Assembly (NCBI RefSeq): GCF_030815255.1
Contig: NZ_JAUSWN010000017.1
Coordinates: 1 to 64,000 of the forward strand
Length of the DNA stretch: 64,000 bases
From: Hathewaya limosa
GTDB lineage: Bacteria > Bacillota > Clostridia > Clostridiales > Clostridiaceae
Reading direction: 5' to 3'
Shown: in pieces, positions 35,376 through 44,556 of the stretch
Layout of the letters: each line of letters opens with the position of its first letter
How positions within the stretch are numbered: the first letter of the stretch is position 1
Program-made: the position numbers and the translations under genes
The notes under the pieces: generated by a model
Databases searched by the model: none
What the model saw: only the letters and a program-made list of their open reading frames with translations
What the model was told of the DNA's origin: nothing

Positions 35376-35387
35376 GATGGTGATTAA

Positions 35388-35786
35388 ATGGCACAAAATA
35401 CACAAGGGATTTTTATTTTTGGGGTTACTGCAATAGCTTCAATAGTATATTCTGCATATCAGTTTATTGTTTATATTATAAATAGAAAACTAATAAGCTA
35501 TACAACAGGATTAATCGTTGATACAAAAACCGTTGTACCAGAACCCATGAAAAAAAACAATTCCAGACTGGCTATTGTAAAGTTTAGGGTAGATAGCAAA
35601 TATTATATATCTTCAAATAGAGTTCAAGTCCCTATGTCTGCTCAAATAGGAGATAAAATAAAAATTGCTTATTTTAAGGACAATCCTAGTGAATTATTTA
35701 CCACTAGTTTAAAAGGTGCAAGCATATTTTTTATTATTGGGATTATATGCATGGCTATTATGTTTTATCTTATATATAGTAATTAA
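35388..35786 (+). CDS. DUF3592-like membrane protein
   Basis: A 132-residue protein with one N-terminal (about 8-30) and one C-terminal (about 108-128) transmembrane helix. A soluble beta-rich domain lies between (VKFRVDSKYYISSNRV, then IGDKIKIAYFKDNPSE). This is the DUF3592 layout. It is the last gene of the GntR operon; role unknown. Confidence 0.65.
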   Translation: MAQNTQGIFIFGVTAIASIVYSAYQFIVYIINRKLISYTTGLIVDTKTVVPEPMKKNNSRLAIVKFRVDSKYYISSNRVQVPMSAQIGDKIKIAYFKDNPSELFTTSLKGASIFFIIGIICMAIMFYLIYSN

Positions 35787-35998
35787 AAATGTAATGGTTT
35801 TACTTCATATATCAACTTACACAATTTTTACAGTAGTTACTGGCTTTATAAAACCATATACCTTAAAACAGCTAATACAACACATTAAGTTTTATTAGCT
35901 ATTTTTATAATATCCTTCATATGAAGCTTATTCAATTTTTTATTAATTATTGTTATGTTTTTTTAGAACTGTATTTTCCAAATTGTTGCATTTATAAT

Positions 35999-36952
35999 TT
36001 ACAGGTTATCCTTAACATATTTTCTTACATCCTTAGGATATAGACCTTTATATCGTTTAAATAACGTTGTAAATCTGTTTGGAGATTTGTATCCTACAGC
36101 TTTTGCTACATCTCTTATTTTAAGATTTGTTGTAAGAAGTAGATTTTCAGCTATATTTATTCTTTTTCTCTGTATAAATTCTGTAATTGTCATATTATAT
36201 TTTTGCTTAAAAGTTTGCTTTAATTTTGTTCCACTCATCATACAAATTTTTTCTAAAAATTCCTGTGGAATATCAAAAGCATAATGATCACTGATATATT
36301 TTGCAACACTTTCCATAGATTTTGTATCATTTTCAGGTATAATCTTTTCTTTTATTTTTTTCTCATAGGAATCAAGTGTAATGCCAAGCCATTCCTTTGC
36401 TTTTGCTTCAAAAAAAAGTTCTGCTGCTATTCCATCAAGTTTACATTCAAGAATTTCTTTAGCAAGTTTTCCAATCAATTTTGTTGCACTGTTTTGAGTT
36501 TCAAGAAAAAATTTTAATACATCATCTTTTTTAATATTCATTCTGTTCACAACGTATTCTTCAATAAGAGATTCTTCGAATTTTAAACCAACACTTCTAT
36601 AGATGCTATTACCATGTAAGACATATCTTTGATTTAAATTACTTGTTTCCATAATAAGCATAGAAGTAGGTTCTATACTCTGATAGGGATTAAGCCATTC
36701 TCCACTTCCAGAAATAATATAATTTGATATTAAGAATATATACTCAGTCATATTAGGAATATTGGTTATAACATATTCTTTTTTTATAAAAAAAGAATGA
36801 ATATCTATTATAAAATTTTTACCAATATAAATCCAGCAATATCCATTATAAAATTCATTATCATCATAAAAGGTTTTACCAGCCGGACTGAATTTATTTA
36901 TATTTACACATTCCAAAGAAGTGTACTTTTTTATAATATCTTCAAAATACAT
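35999..36952 (-). CDS. AraC-family transcriptional regulator
   Basis: A 317-residue regulator with an AraC helix-turn-helix pair at the C-terminus (about 215-315; LEKICMMSGTKLKQTFKQKY, then IRDVAKAVGYKSPNRFTTLF). The N-terminal 200 residues are an unrecognised sensor domain. It is divergent from the ABC pair and shares a 200-base intergenic region holding two tandem 16-base repeats. Regulators of this arrangement (YbtA-like) activate siderophore uptake genes. Confidence 0.85.
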   Translation of the reverse strand: MYFEDIIKKYTSLECVNINKFSPAGKTFYDDNEFYNGYCWIYIGKNFIIDIHSFFIKKEYVITNIPNMTEYIFLISNYIISGSGEWLNPYQSIEPTSMLIMETSNLNQRYVLHGNSIYRSVGLKFEESLIEEYVVNRMNIKKDDVLKFFLETQNSATKLIGKLAKEILECKLDGIAAELFFEAKAKEWLGITLDSYEKKIKEKIIPENDTKSMESVAKYISDHYAFDIPQEFLEKICMMSGTKLKQTFKQKYNMTITEFIQRKRINIAENLLLTTNLKIRDVAKAVGYKSPNRFTTLFKRYKGLYPKDVRKYVKDNL

Positions 36953-36968
36953 ATAGCACCTCCTTAAT

Positions 36969-37000
36969 AATCACTGGATTAGACAATCACTTGATTAGAC
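36969..37000. promoter_or_regulatory. Two tandem 16-base repeats, candidate AraC sites
   Basis: AATCACTGGATTAGAC (36969-36984) is followed directly by AATCACTTGATTAGAC (36985-37000), 15 of 16 identical. Direct repeats of this size are the usual shape of AraC-family operators. They lie 17 bases from the regulator start and 155 bases from the ABC operon. Confidence 0.65.
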
Positions 37001-37154
37001 ATTTTTAAGCTAGATCCATTGTAGCACATTTATATAGATGATACTATATAAACGTAGGTTATATATTGATTAATTTATAAGATATGGTTTAAAAGGTAAA
37101 AATATCTTGTCCCACCTTAATATTTTAAGCTAAGTATTATTTTAGGAGGTAGTT

Positions 37155-38897
37155 ATGAACGTATACGAAAAACTTTTTGCGTATATACCTGAAAAAAGGT
37201 ATTTAAGTTTTGTTGCAATGTTTGTTTCCGCTATATCCGCAATTTCCGTAGTGCTAGGATATTATTATGTTTATAAGTTTTTGGAAACGCTTATAGTAAT
37301 AAGTAATCTTAGTTTGGCAAAGACTTTTGCAATAAAAACAACTTTTGCATTTATAGTTGGTTCACTATTTTATTTCCTATCAGCATATTTCTCTCATATC
37401 TTAGGTTTTGGACTTGAGACAAACCTTAGAAAGAAAGGAATTGACGGATTATCTAATGCAAGTTTTAGATTTTTTGATCTTAATTCTTCAGGAGCTATAA
37501 GAAAGATTATTGATGACAATGCTGCTCAGACTCATACTGCTGTGGCACATCTAATTCCTGACAGTTCTCGTGTTTTTATCATTCCAATACTTTCAATTAT
37601 TTTAGGATTTATTGTAAGTTTAAGAGTTGGAATAACTCTTGTCTTAGTTACATTCATCGGAATTATCTTTTTCAAAAGAATGATGAGTGGAAATGATTTT
37701 ATGGAACGTTACCAGAAAGCTCTTGAACTTTTAAGTTCCGAATCCGTTGAATATGTACGTGGTATGCAGGTTGTTAAGATTTTTGGTGCAGACGTTTCAT
37801 CATTTAAATCACTTCATAAAGCTATTAATGATTATTCAAAGTGTGCCTATGAGTATTCCATAAGTTGTAAGAAAGACTATGTTCCATACCAATGGATTTT
37901 CTTTAGTCTTATGGCAATATTACTTATTCCTGTAACCATTTTTAAATCTATTCAGATAAGTCCTTTGATTTTAACTGTGGACCTTATTATGACTCTGTTT
38001 TTAAGTGGAGTAATATTTAATTCCATGCAGAAAATGATGTGGGCTGGTAAAAACATTTTTGATGCAAGCTATGCAGTAACTACTCTTGAAAAAATGTTTA
38101 ATGATATGGGAAAAGACAGTCTTGTTTTTGGAAATGATACCTATATTCCAAGTTATGATATTGAGTTTGATAATGTAAGTTTTGGATATAAAGAAAATCC
38201 TGTTCTTAAAAACTTTAATCTTAAAATTAAGGAAGGCAAATCCTATGCACTTGTAGGAACTTCAGGAAGTGGTAAAAGTACTATAGCAAAGCTTCTTTCA
38301 GGTTTTTACAAAGTTGATAATGGTAGTATAAAAATAGGAGGAAAACCTATTGAAAACTACACCAAGGAAACTATTACAGAAAATATTTCTTTTATATTTC
38401 AAAACACAAAGCTTTTTAAAAAATCTATCTATGAAAATGTAGCACTGGCAAGAAAAAGTGCTAAGCGAGAAGAAGTTTTAAAGGCACTTGAAATAGCTGG
38501 ATGCGCTTCCATACTGGATAAATTTCCTGAAAGAGAGAATACAATTATTGGTAGTAAGGGAGTTTATCTATCCGGTGGAGAAAAACAGAGAATTGCCATT
38601 GCAAGAGCTATTTTAAAAGACTCAAAGATTATAATTATGGACGAAGCAAGTGCTTCTATAGATCCTGATAATGAATACGAATTACAAAGGGCATTTAAAA
38701 ATCTAATGAGAGATAAAACAGTTATAATGATTGCTCATAGGCTTTCAAGCATTAAGGATGTAGATGAAATCCTCGTTCTTGAAAATGGAAAAGTTGTTGA
38801 ACGTGGTACAGACGAAAAACTTATGATAAGTAATGGCAAGTATAGAAATTTACAAGATCTTTATCATAAAGCTAATGAATGGAGGGTTATATCATGA
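37155..38897 (+). CDS. Fused ABC transporter of the siderophore-uptake (YbtP/IrtA-like) type
   Basis: A 580-residue half-transporter: six transmembrane helices (about 15-300), and an ATPase domain with Walker A GTSGSGKST from about 368, LSGGEKQR, Walker B IIIMDEASASIDPDN and switch histidine in MIAHRLSSI. The pairing with a second similar gene and a divergent AraC regulator matches exporters-turned-importers for ferric siderophores. AGGAGG precedes the ATG. The substrate assignment is an inference from context. Confidence 0.85.
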   Translation: MNVYEKLFAYIPEKRYLSFVAMFVSAISAISVVLGYYYVYKFLETLIVISNLSLAKTFAIKTTFAFIVGSLFYFLSAYFSHILGFGLETNLRKKGIDGLSNASFRFFDLNSSGAIRKIIDDNAAQTHTAVAHLIPDSSRVFIIPILSIILGFIVSLRVGITLVLVTFIGIIFFKRMMSGNDFMERYQKALELLSSESVEYVRGMQVVKIFGADVSSFKSLHKAINDYSKCAYEYSISCKKDYVPYQWIFFSLMAILLIPVTIFKSIQISPLILTVDLIMTLFLSGVIFNSMQKMMWAGKNIFDASYAVTTLEKMFNDMGKDSLVFGNDTYIPSYDIEFDNVSFGYKENPVLKNFNLKIKEGKSYALVGTSGSGKSTIAKLLSGFYKVDNGSIKIGGKPIENYTKETITENISFIFQNTKLFKKSIYENVALARKSAKREEVLKALEIAGCASILDKFPERENTIIGSKGVYLSGGEKQRIAIARAILKDSKIIIMDEASASIDPDNEYELQRAFKNLMRDKTVIMIAHRLSSIKDVDEILVLENGKVVERGTDEKLMISNGKYRNLQDLYHKANEWRVIS

Positions 38898-40615
38898 AAA
38901 ATTTTTATAAACAAAAATTTGCCATAACAGATAACGGCGCAAAAGATTTGGTTAAATCAACTTTCCTTTGCTTTATGATATTTTGCATGAATATGCTTCC
39001 TGTTATGCTTATGATGTTTTTCCTTGAAGGTATTCTTACAGGTAATCTGAAAAGTTCTGCCATTTATATAGGACTTGCTATTGCTGTTTCAATACTTATA
39101 TATATTTTTCTTAGACTTGAATATGATGCAATGTTTAACGCCACATATAAGGAATCGGCAAATCTTAGAACAGGAATTGCAGAAAGTCTCTCAAGGCTTC
39201 CTCTTTCTTATTTTTCAAAGCATGATTTATCTGATCTTTCACAGACAATTATGTCTGATGTTGAAGGCATAGAACATGCTATGAGCCATGCTATTCCTAA
39301 AGTATACGGTTTTTATATTTTTTTCCCCATTATTTCCATTATGATGCTTATGGGAAATGTAAAACTTGCTCTTGCTGTAATTATTCCTATTGTTCTAAGT
39401 TTTACATTTATCTATATTTCAAAGAAAGTTCAGATTAAAGGACATAAAAAGTACTATAACATTCTTAGAGAAAATTCCGAGAGTTTTCAGGAGGGAATTG
39501 AGCTTCAACAGGAAATTCAAAGTTTTAATCTATCTTCGGATATAAAGAAAAATTTGTATAAAGAAATGGAAGAAAGCGAAAAGGTTCATATAAAAGAAAA
39601 CAACAAACTTATACGAATTTTAGGCTTCTCATCTGCTTTTGGCTTTATAAGTATTGCTAGTTGTATTCTTATAGGTATTATGCTTCTTATGAATGGAGAA
39701 ATAAATATTATTTATCTTATCGGTTATCTTCTTGCCGCTATCAAAATCAAGGATATGGTGGATGGTATAGAAGAATTACTTGGAGAAATCTTCTATCTTG
39801 ATCCTAAGATAAAAAGAATCAAAGATATAAGAAAATTTAAAACTCAAAAAGGAAAAGATACGAAACTTAAAAACTTTGATATTCAACTTGAAAATGTTTC
39901 TTTTTCTTATGACAAGGATACTCCTATACTAAAAGATGTAAGCTTTGTAGCAAAACAGGGACAAGTTACTGCTATTGTAGGGGCAAGTGGATGTGGTAAA
40001 ACTAGTATCCTAAGACTTGTCTCAAGACTCTATGACTATGATAAAGGGAAAATTATGATTTGTGGAAAAGACATAAAAGAAATTTCTACGGATTCTCTTT
40101 TTGATAATATTTCTATTGTATTCCAGGACGTAACCTTATTTAATTCATCAGTTATGGAAAATATAAGGATAGGAAATAAAAATGCTACAGATGCAGAAGT
40201 AAAAGAAGCTGCTAAGCTTGCAGGGTGTACTGATTTTATTAAGAAAATGGAAAATGGCTACGATACTCTTATTGGAGAAAATGGAGCAGAACTTTCTGGT
40301 GGTGAGAGACAGAGACTTTCAATTGCAAGAGCGTTTCTTAAAGATGCACCAATACTTCTTCTTGATGAAATAGCTGCAAGTCTTGATGTAGATAATGAAG
40401 AAAAGATACAGGAAAGCTTAAACAAACTAATAAAAAATAAAACTGTTATCATAATTTCACATAGATTAAAATCCATAGAAAATGTAGATAAAATTGTAGT
40501 TATTGATAATGGCAAAGTTGAAAGAGAAGGAACTCATATAGAACTTTTAAATAAATCAAAAGTATACTCAAACCTAATAGAAAAAACCCAAAAAGCAGAA
40601 AGTTTCGTATATTAA
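38894..40615 (+). CDS. Fused ABC transporter, second subunit (YbtQ/IrtB-like)
   Basis: 573 residues from the ATG at 38894, which overlaps the upstream stop (ATGA) and has GGAGGG at a good distance; an ATG at 38879 adds five residues. It has six helices, then an ATPase with Walker A GASGCGKTS at about 362, LSGGERQR, Walker B ILLLDEIAASLD and switch histidine in IISHRL. It should form a heterodimer with the upstream product. Confidence 0.85.
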   Translation: MKNFYKQKFAITDNGAKDLVKSTFLCFMIFCMNMLPVMLMMFFLEGILTGNLKSSAIYIGLAIAVSILIYIFLRLEYDAMFNATYKESANLRTGIAESLSRLPLSYFSKHDLSDLSQTIMSDVEGIEHAMSHAIPKVYGFYIFFPIISIMMLMGNVKLALAVIIPIVLSFTFIYISKKVQIKGHKKYYNILRENSESFQEGIELQQEIQSFNLSSDIKKNLYKEMEESEKVHIKENNKLIRILGFSSAFGFISIASCILIGIMLLMNGEINIIYLIGYLLAAIKIKDMVDGIEELLGEIFYLDPKIKRIKDIRKFKTQKGKDTKLKNFDIQLENVSFSYDKDTPILKDVSFVAKQGQVTAIVGASGCGKTSILRLVSRLYDYDKGKIMICGKDIKEISTDSLFDNISIVFQDVTLFNSSVMENIRIGNKNATDAEVKEAAKLAGCTDFIKKMENGYDTLIGENGAELSGGERQRLSIARAFLKDAPILLLDEIAASLDVDNEEKIQESLNKLIKNKTVIIISHRLKSIENVDKIVVIDNGKVEREGTHIELLNKSKVYSNLIEKTQKAESFVY

Positions 40616-40789
40616 TTGTAGAGATATTTAAGAATATGTACTAGCTATTTTTATATATAAAGCTTACAGATTGATAATAAAGAAGTTTTTCTTATTCTAT
40701 GAGCTTACTATGTAATAAGCCTTATATTTTGTATGAACTTTAGGATTAGATAATTAATAAATAAGATATAATGTGTAGAATATAAAGTT

Positions 40790-40826
40790 ACTCAACCATA
40801 AGGTACAATATGGTTGAGTATTTTTT
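40790..40826 (+). terminator. Strong terminator after the ABC pair
   Basis: ACTCAACCATA pairs perfectly with TATGGTTGAGT around an 8-base loop and is followed by ATTTTTT. The rest of 40616-40946 shows no gene. Confidence 0.85.
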
Positions 40827-40946
40827 ATGTTTAAATGATTTACCAAGTAATTCATATAAGGTATAATAATTACTAATTAATATAAAATTCAGATTAATTT
40901 TGGTAAAGCTAACTGTTAAATAGTAATTTATGGGGGGAATAAATGA

Positions 40947-41474
40947 ATGTTATTAGAGGATATCAAACAAGAATTGAACTTGAATCATTTAGAAGTTAAA
41001 GACAATAATTATGAAGATATATTTAATTTATATAAAGGTAATGAAGAGTATGCAAAACTATCTAATAATTATCCCATCACTATGGAAAATGTAAAAAGAG
41101 ATGTTGAGGATACACCACCTTTCACAGATATTACTCACAAGCATTTTATAAGTATATACAATATTCATAATGAGTTAGTTGCAGTATTGGATATTATCGA
41201 TGGATATAGTTTTCAAGATAAGAATAATAAAAATACAATTTGGATTGGATTGTTAGAAATTAACATAAATAAGCATAATACAGGGATAGGAAATCTAATT
41301 GTTAATACTTTATTTGATGTATGTAAAAAAAATAGCAAAACGATACTTCAATTGGGTGTAATAAAAGAAAATACTAAGGCTTTAGATTTTTGGAAGAAAG
41401 TTGGATTTAAAGTTTTTACCAAAAAAAACAATGGTGAGTTTGATTTGTTTTTAATGGAGAAATCCATTTCATAA
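40947..41474 (+). CDS. GNAT-family acetyltransferase
   Basis: A 175-residue protein with IWIGLLEININKHNTGIGNL (about 97-116), in which the acetyl-CoA motif is reduced to N-T-G-I-G. Strand 5 follows (TILQLGVIKENTKALDFWKK) and VGFKVF ends the fold. GGGGG lies upstream of overlapping ATG codons; the one at 40947 is in frame. Substrate unknown. Confidence 0.8.
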   Translation: MLLEDIKQELNLNHLEVKDNNYEDIFNLYKGNEEYAKLSNNYPITMENVKRDVEDTPPFTDITHKHFISIYNIHNELVAVLDIIDGYSFQDKNNKNTIWIGLLEININKHNTGIGNLIVNTLFDVCKKNSKTILQLGVIKENTKALDFWKKVGFKVFTKKNNGEFDLFLMEKSIS

Positions 41475-41487
41475 AATTCCAAATTCT

Positions 41488-41748
41488 ATGCCAGAACAAA
41501 TTAATCGTGTACTAAATGAGAACGATGTATCATTTTTATTAGATTTAACACATGCAAAAATTACTGCTCTATATAATGGTTGGGATGTTTATGATTATAT
41601 TCTTCAGTTACCACTTAATAGCGTTAAAGAAATTCACGTAAATGGTTCAGGCTATGATAAGAATGGCTTTCCTGAAGATATACATAAGTCTATGGAAGAT
41701 GAAAATTATACTTATTCAAAGCCAAAGAAAATAATAAAATTACTTTAA
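41488..41748 (+). pseudogene. DUF692 (MNIO family) enzyme fragment
   Basis: Eighty-six residues contain SFLLDLTHAKITALYNGWDV then SVKEIHVNGSGYDKNGF. This matches the C-terminal barrel strands of DUF692 proteins (MNIO family, multinuclear iron enzymes modifying cysteines of peptides such as methanobactin precursors), including the D-x-x-H and E-x-H-V metal-binding stretches. Only about a third of the usual 270-290 residues remain, without the N-terminus. No precursor or partner gene is visible nearby. Confidence 0.7.
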
Positions 41749-41881
41749 ATGCTATAGAATAATGAGTAGGGTTATGTTAACTCGCTTTCACAGTGAGGAT
41801 AGACTTTTCAATTTAAAAATCTATTTCCATTTCACCTCACTTGTGATTTTAGTAGCGATAAATTCTAATCCAATGACCTAT

Positions 41882-42727
41882 TTAAGATACTGTAGTAAGT
41901 TCGCTTATGTCATTGTATATAGAGGATTTAAATCTTTTATTATTTTCCTCTGTTTCTATAGCATTTTCTATATGTACTAATAACTTTTCTAAAAGATACT
42001 TATCATTTATATCATTGTCCTTTTTTTCTAACTCAACATAAGATCCTTCCGTTGCTATAGTAATTATTTCTGCATTATTTACTAAATAGTTAAAAATAGA
42101 CATGTCCACAGCATTAATAGCTTTTTTAGTATGAAAGCAATCTAAATCAATATCTAAAATAAATTTCTTGTTTATTCTATTGGAGATAAAAAAATCAGGT
42201 ATAAAATTATTTATCTTATTTAATTTAAACAATAGTTCCGTTCCTTCTATTACATTATCATATACATCAATTTGGCACTTATCGCTATGTAAACTTTTTT
42301 TACATTTGCTAGTGCAACAAGGATCTATATAGTATATTTTACTATTGCCATAATCTCTGCAAATACCTGCATTCAGTAGGCTAAATACTACTGCATCTGA
42401 TATCATACCTGTTTGTAATGCAAAATCTATATGCTCATCATTTGAAAGCTTATCTAATGATGATGAAATTGTACTTGATTCATTTATATCTGCAGTTGCG
42501 ATCAATTGCTCTCTTACAGTTCTCCATTCTACGCCACCAACCTTACAAGAATGTCTGTAAAATGCACTACGGGTATCCATATGGTGGTCAAAAGTTAATA
42601 ATACTGGTGCAGTTTCATTATTAGAAGCATATTCTGACCATGGAATTATAACTTCGTGATGATTTTCTACAATATAAACTTTCTTTCCTTTTACTACTTT
42701 TTCAGTTACTTTATCTGTTTTCAACAA
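41882..42727 (-). CDS. UPF0489 family protein (arginase-like fold)
   Basis: A 281-residue protein with YIVENHHEVIIPWSEY (about 18-33), LLTFDHHMDTRS (about 43-54) and ILDIDLDCFHT (about 190-200). These metal-site-like motifs are those of UPF0489 proteins, related to arginase/deacetylase. The YIDPCCTSKCKKSLHSDKC stretch adds a cysteine cluster. AAAGGAG precedes the ATG. The enzymatic activity of this family is unknown. Confidence 0.78.
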   Translation of the reverse strand: MLKTDKVTEKVVKGKKVYIVENHHEVIIPWSEYASNNETAPVLLTFDHHMDTRSAFYRHSCKVGGVEWRTVREQLIATADINESSTISSSLDKLSNDEHIDFALQTGMISDAVVFSLLNAGICRDYGNSKIYYIDPCCTSKCKKSLHSDKCQIDVYDNVIEGTELLFKLNKINNFIPDFFISNRINKKFILDIDLDCFHTKKAINAVDMSIFNYLVNNAEIITIATEGSYVELEKKDNDINDKYLLEKLLVHIENAIETEENNKRFKSSIYNDISELTTVS

Positions 42728-42890
42728 TAATCACTCCTTTAAAAACGCTCTGCAAGTTTCGACATTATATAACATACCACATTCTTAATAAAAGGAAAAG
42801 TGTCGTTTAGGATATGATTATGTTGTTAAAAAGTTCTTATTATCACAGTTGGTTTTAATTAGCTCTCAATCTTAATATATTACTCATTGA

Positions 42891-43019
42891 ACATATAAAT
42901 TGAGTAAAAAATCTGGTGATATAAAGAGAACTTTTACCGAAGATTATGAAAGCACTGTTCCAGGTGAATATACAAAAGACGGAGAGCCACATTGTTATTT
43001 GTATATTGCCATTCAGTAG
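42891..43019 (+). pseudogene. C-terminal remnant, GyrI-like/effector-binding domain?
   Basis: A 42-codon frame following a stop reads KRTFTEDYESTVPGEYTKDG then EPHCYLYIAIQ and stops. The ending resembles the last strand of GyrI-like small-molecule binding domains. It has no start and lies 60 bases before the methyltransferase gene. Confidence 0.4.
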
Positions 43020-43080
43020 AATAAATGGTTTAATACTACTATACATTACAAATATGAAATTTACATGGAGGAATGTAATT

Positions 43081-43779
43081 ATGAGTGGACATTCAGTTGA
43101 TGATAGTTTAAAGGCTTGGGAAGCCAATGCTCAGTTTTGGGATAATCGTATGGGAGATGACTCTAATGAATTTCATAGAGAAGTTATCAGACCAAAAGTA
43201 AGTGAACTTCTTGATATTAAGGAAAATGATTTTATACTTGATATTGCCTGTGGAAATGGTAATTACTCTGCTTATATTGCAGAGAAAGGCGCAGATGTTG
43301 TTGCTTTTGATTACAGTCCTAAAATGGTAACCTTAGCAGAAAAAAGACAACAGAAATATAAAGATAAAATTGAATTCTATGTTATAGATGCAACTAATGA
43401 ACAAGAACTTCATTCACTAAAAAAGGATAGATCATATACTAAAGCTGTTTCCAACATGGCTATAATGGATATCATTGATATTACCCTTTTATTTAAGTGT
43501 GTCAATGACTTACTTACGGAAAATGGTGTTTTTGTATTTGCTACACAACATCCTTGTTTTGTGACATTAACTGATAAGTATTTAACTGCTCATAGTTATA
43601 AGGGGGAGGCTATTACAGGTCAACCTCAATTACAATGTTATTATCATCGTTCATTACAAGATATTTTTAATCTATGCTTTGAAAGTGGGTTTATAATAGA
43701 TGGCTTTTATGAAGAATGTTATGGGGTTGGTGAAAAACCAGATGTAATAATTGTTCGAGCAAGAAAGTATAAAAAGTAA
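43081..43779 (+). CDS. Class I SAM-dependent methyltransferase
   Basis: 232 residues from the ATG at 43081, chosen because GGAGG lies eight bases before it. A longer frame from 42946 overlaps remnant sequence. Motif I is ILDIACGNGNYSAYIAEKG (about 51-69), then VVAFDYSPKMV, a VIDATN acid motif, and FVFATQHPCF as post-motif. It probably methylates a small molecule. A short, deleted copy of its 3' end lies at 44385. Confidence 0.85.
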   Translation: MSGHSVDDSLKAWEANAQFWDNRMGDDSNEFHREVIRPKVSELLDIKENDFILDIACGNGNYSAYIAEKGADVVAFDYSPKMVTLAEKRQQKYKDKIEFYVIDATNEQELHSLKKDRSYTKAVSNMAIMDIIDITLLFKCVNDLLTENGVFVFATQHPCFVTLTDKYLTAHSYKGEAITGQPQLQCYYHRSLQDIFNLCFESGFIIDGFYEECYGVGEKPDVIIVRARKYKK

Positions 43780-43813
43780 ATCTTTGAAAAGGATATAGGG
43801 GGTATTATTAATT

Positions 43814-44332
43814 ATGATAGTAAATAACTTAGAAACAAATAGATTAATTATTAAAAGCACTAAGAAAAAAGATACTACATTTTGCTTAGATATATGGTTG
43901 GATGATGAAATGGGGAAATATCTATCAGACCCGCCTCGTGATAAAGCAGATGATACATATCTCAAATGGAAAGAAAATGTAGAAATTTATGATGGGTGCT
44001 TTTACTTTATTGCAGTTTCAAAGGAAACAGGCGATTACATTGGAACATGTAGCACAGTGCCAAGTGATGACAAAAAACATTGGGATTTAGGATATGCTAT
44101 TCATAAAAAATATTGGCGTCAAGGCTATGCTACAGAAATGATAAAAGCACTCATTGATTTTTGCTATATAAATGGTGGTAGAAAAATTACAGCTAGTGTA
44201 GCAAAACAAAATCCAGGTTCAAATGCTGTATTAAGAAAACTTAATTTTTATATTGAAAAAGAAGGTAGTTTTAAAAAACATGGAACTGATATTATATATG
44301 ATAACTATACTTACAGACTTGATTTGAAATAA
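43814..44332 (+). CDS. GNAT-family acetyltransferase, RimJ-like
   Basis: A 172-residue protein starting LETNRLIIKSTKKKD, with LGYAIHKKYWRQGYATEMIK (about 95-114) carrying the R-Q-G-Y-A acetyl-CoA motif. SVAKQNPGSNAVLRKLNFY follows near the end. This is the RimJ/RimL subgroup acting on protein N-termini or small molecules. It follows the methyltransferase by 34 bases and may share its transcript. Confidence 0.87.
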   Translation: MIVNNLETNRLIIKSTKKKDTTFCLDIWLDDEMGKYLSDPPRDKADDTYLKWKENVEIYDGCFYFIAVSKETGDYIGTCSTVPSDDKKHWDLGYAIHKKYWRQGYATEMIKALIDFCYINGGRKITASVAKQNPGSNAVLRKLNFYIEKEGSFKKHGTDIIYDNYTYRLDLK

Positions 44333-44384
44333 TCATGAATTATCTATATTAAGATTAAAAATAAGATTACTAAATAGCAAGTTA

Positions 44385-44452
44385 TAAGATATCTTTAATC
44401 TATGCTTTGAAAGATGTAATAATTATTCCAGAAAAAAGTATAAAAAGTAAAT
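44385..44452 (+). repeat. Deleted copy of the methyltransferase 3' end
   Basis: Two blocks match the gene: AAGATATCTTTAATCTATGC with the bases after it (gene 43658-43685) and GATGTAATAATTATTCCAG with AAAGTATAAAAAGTAAAT (gene 43741-43782). About 55 bases in between are missing. This is a partial tandem duplication around the acetyltransferase gene. Confidence 0.7.
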
Positions 44453-44556
44453 TTTTATTTATATATTAGTTAAAAACCTTTAATTTACTTCTATAGTGAA
44501 TTAAAATATTTGAATAGGTAAAAATAAACTAAGTCTAAAACAAATGAGGTAAAATT

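Noticed and set aside
41770..41865. Imperfect inverted repeat (TCACAGTGAGG with CCTCACTTGTGA) as a regulatory RNA
   Set aside because: The stem is interrupted, no T run or promoter is seen, and it lies in decaying sequence near the MNIO fragment.
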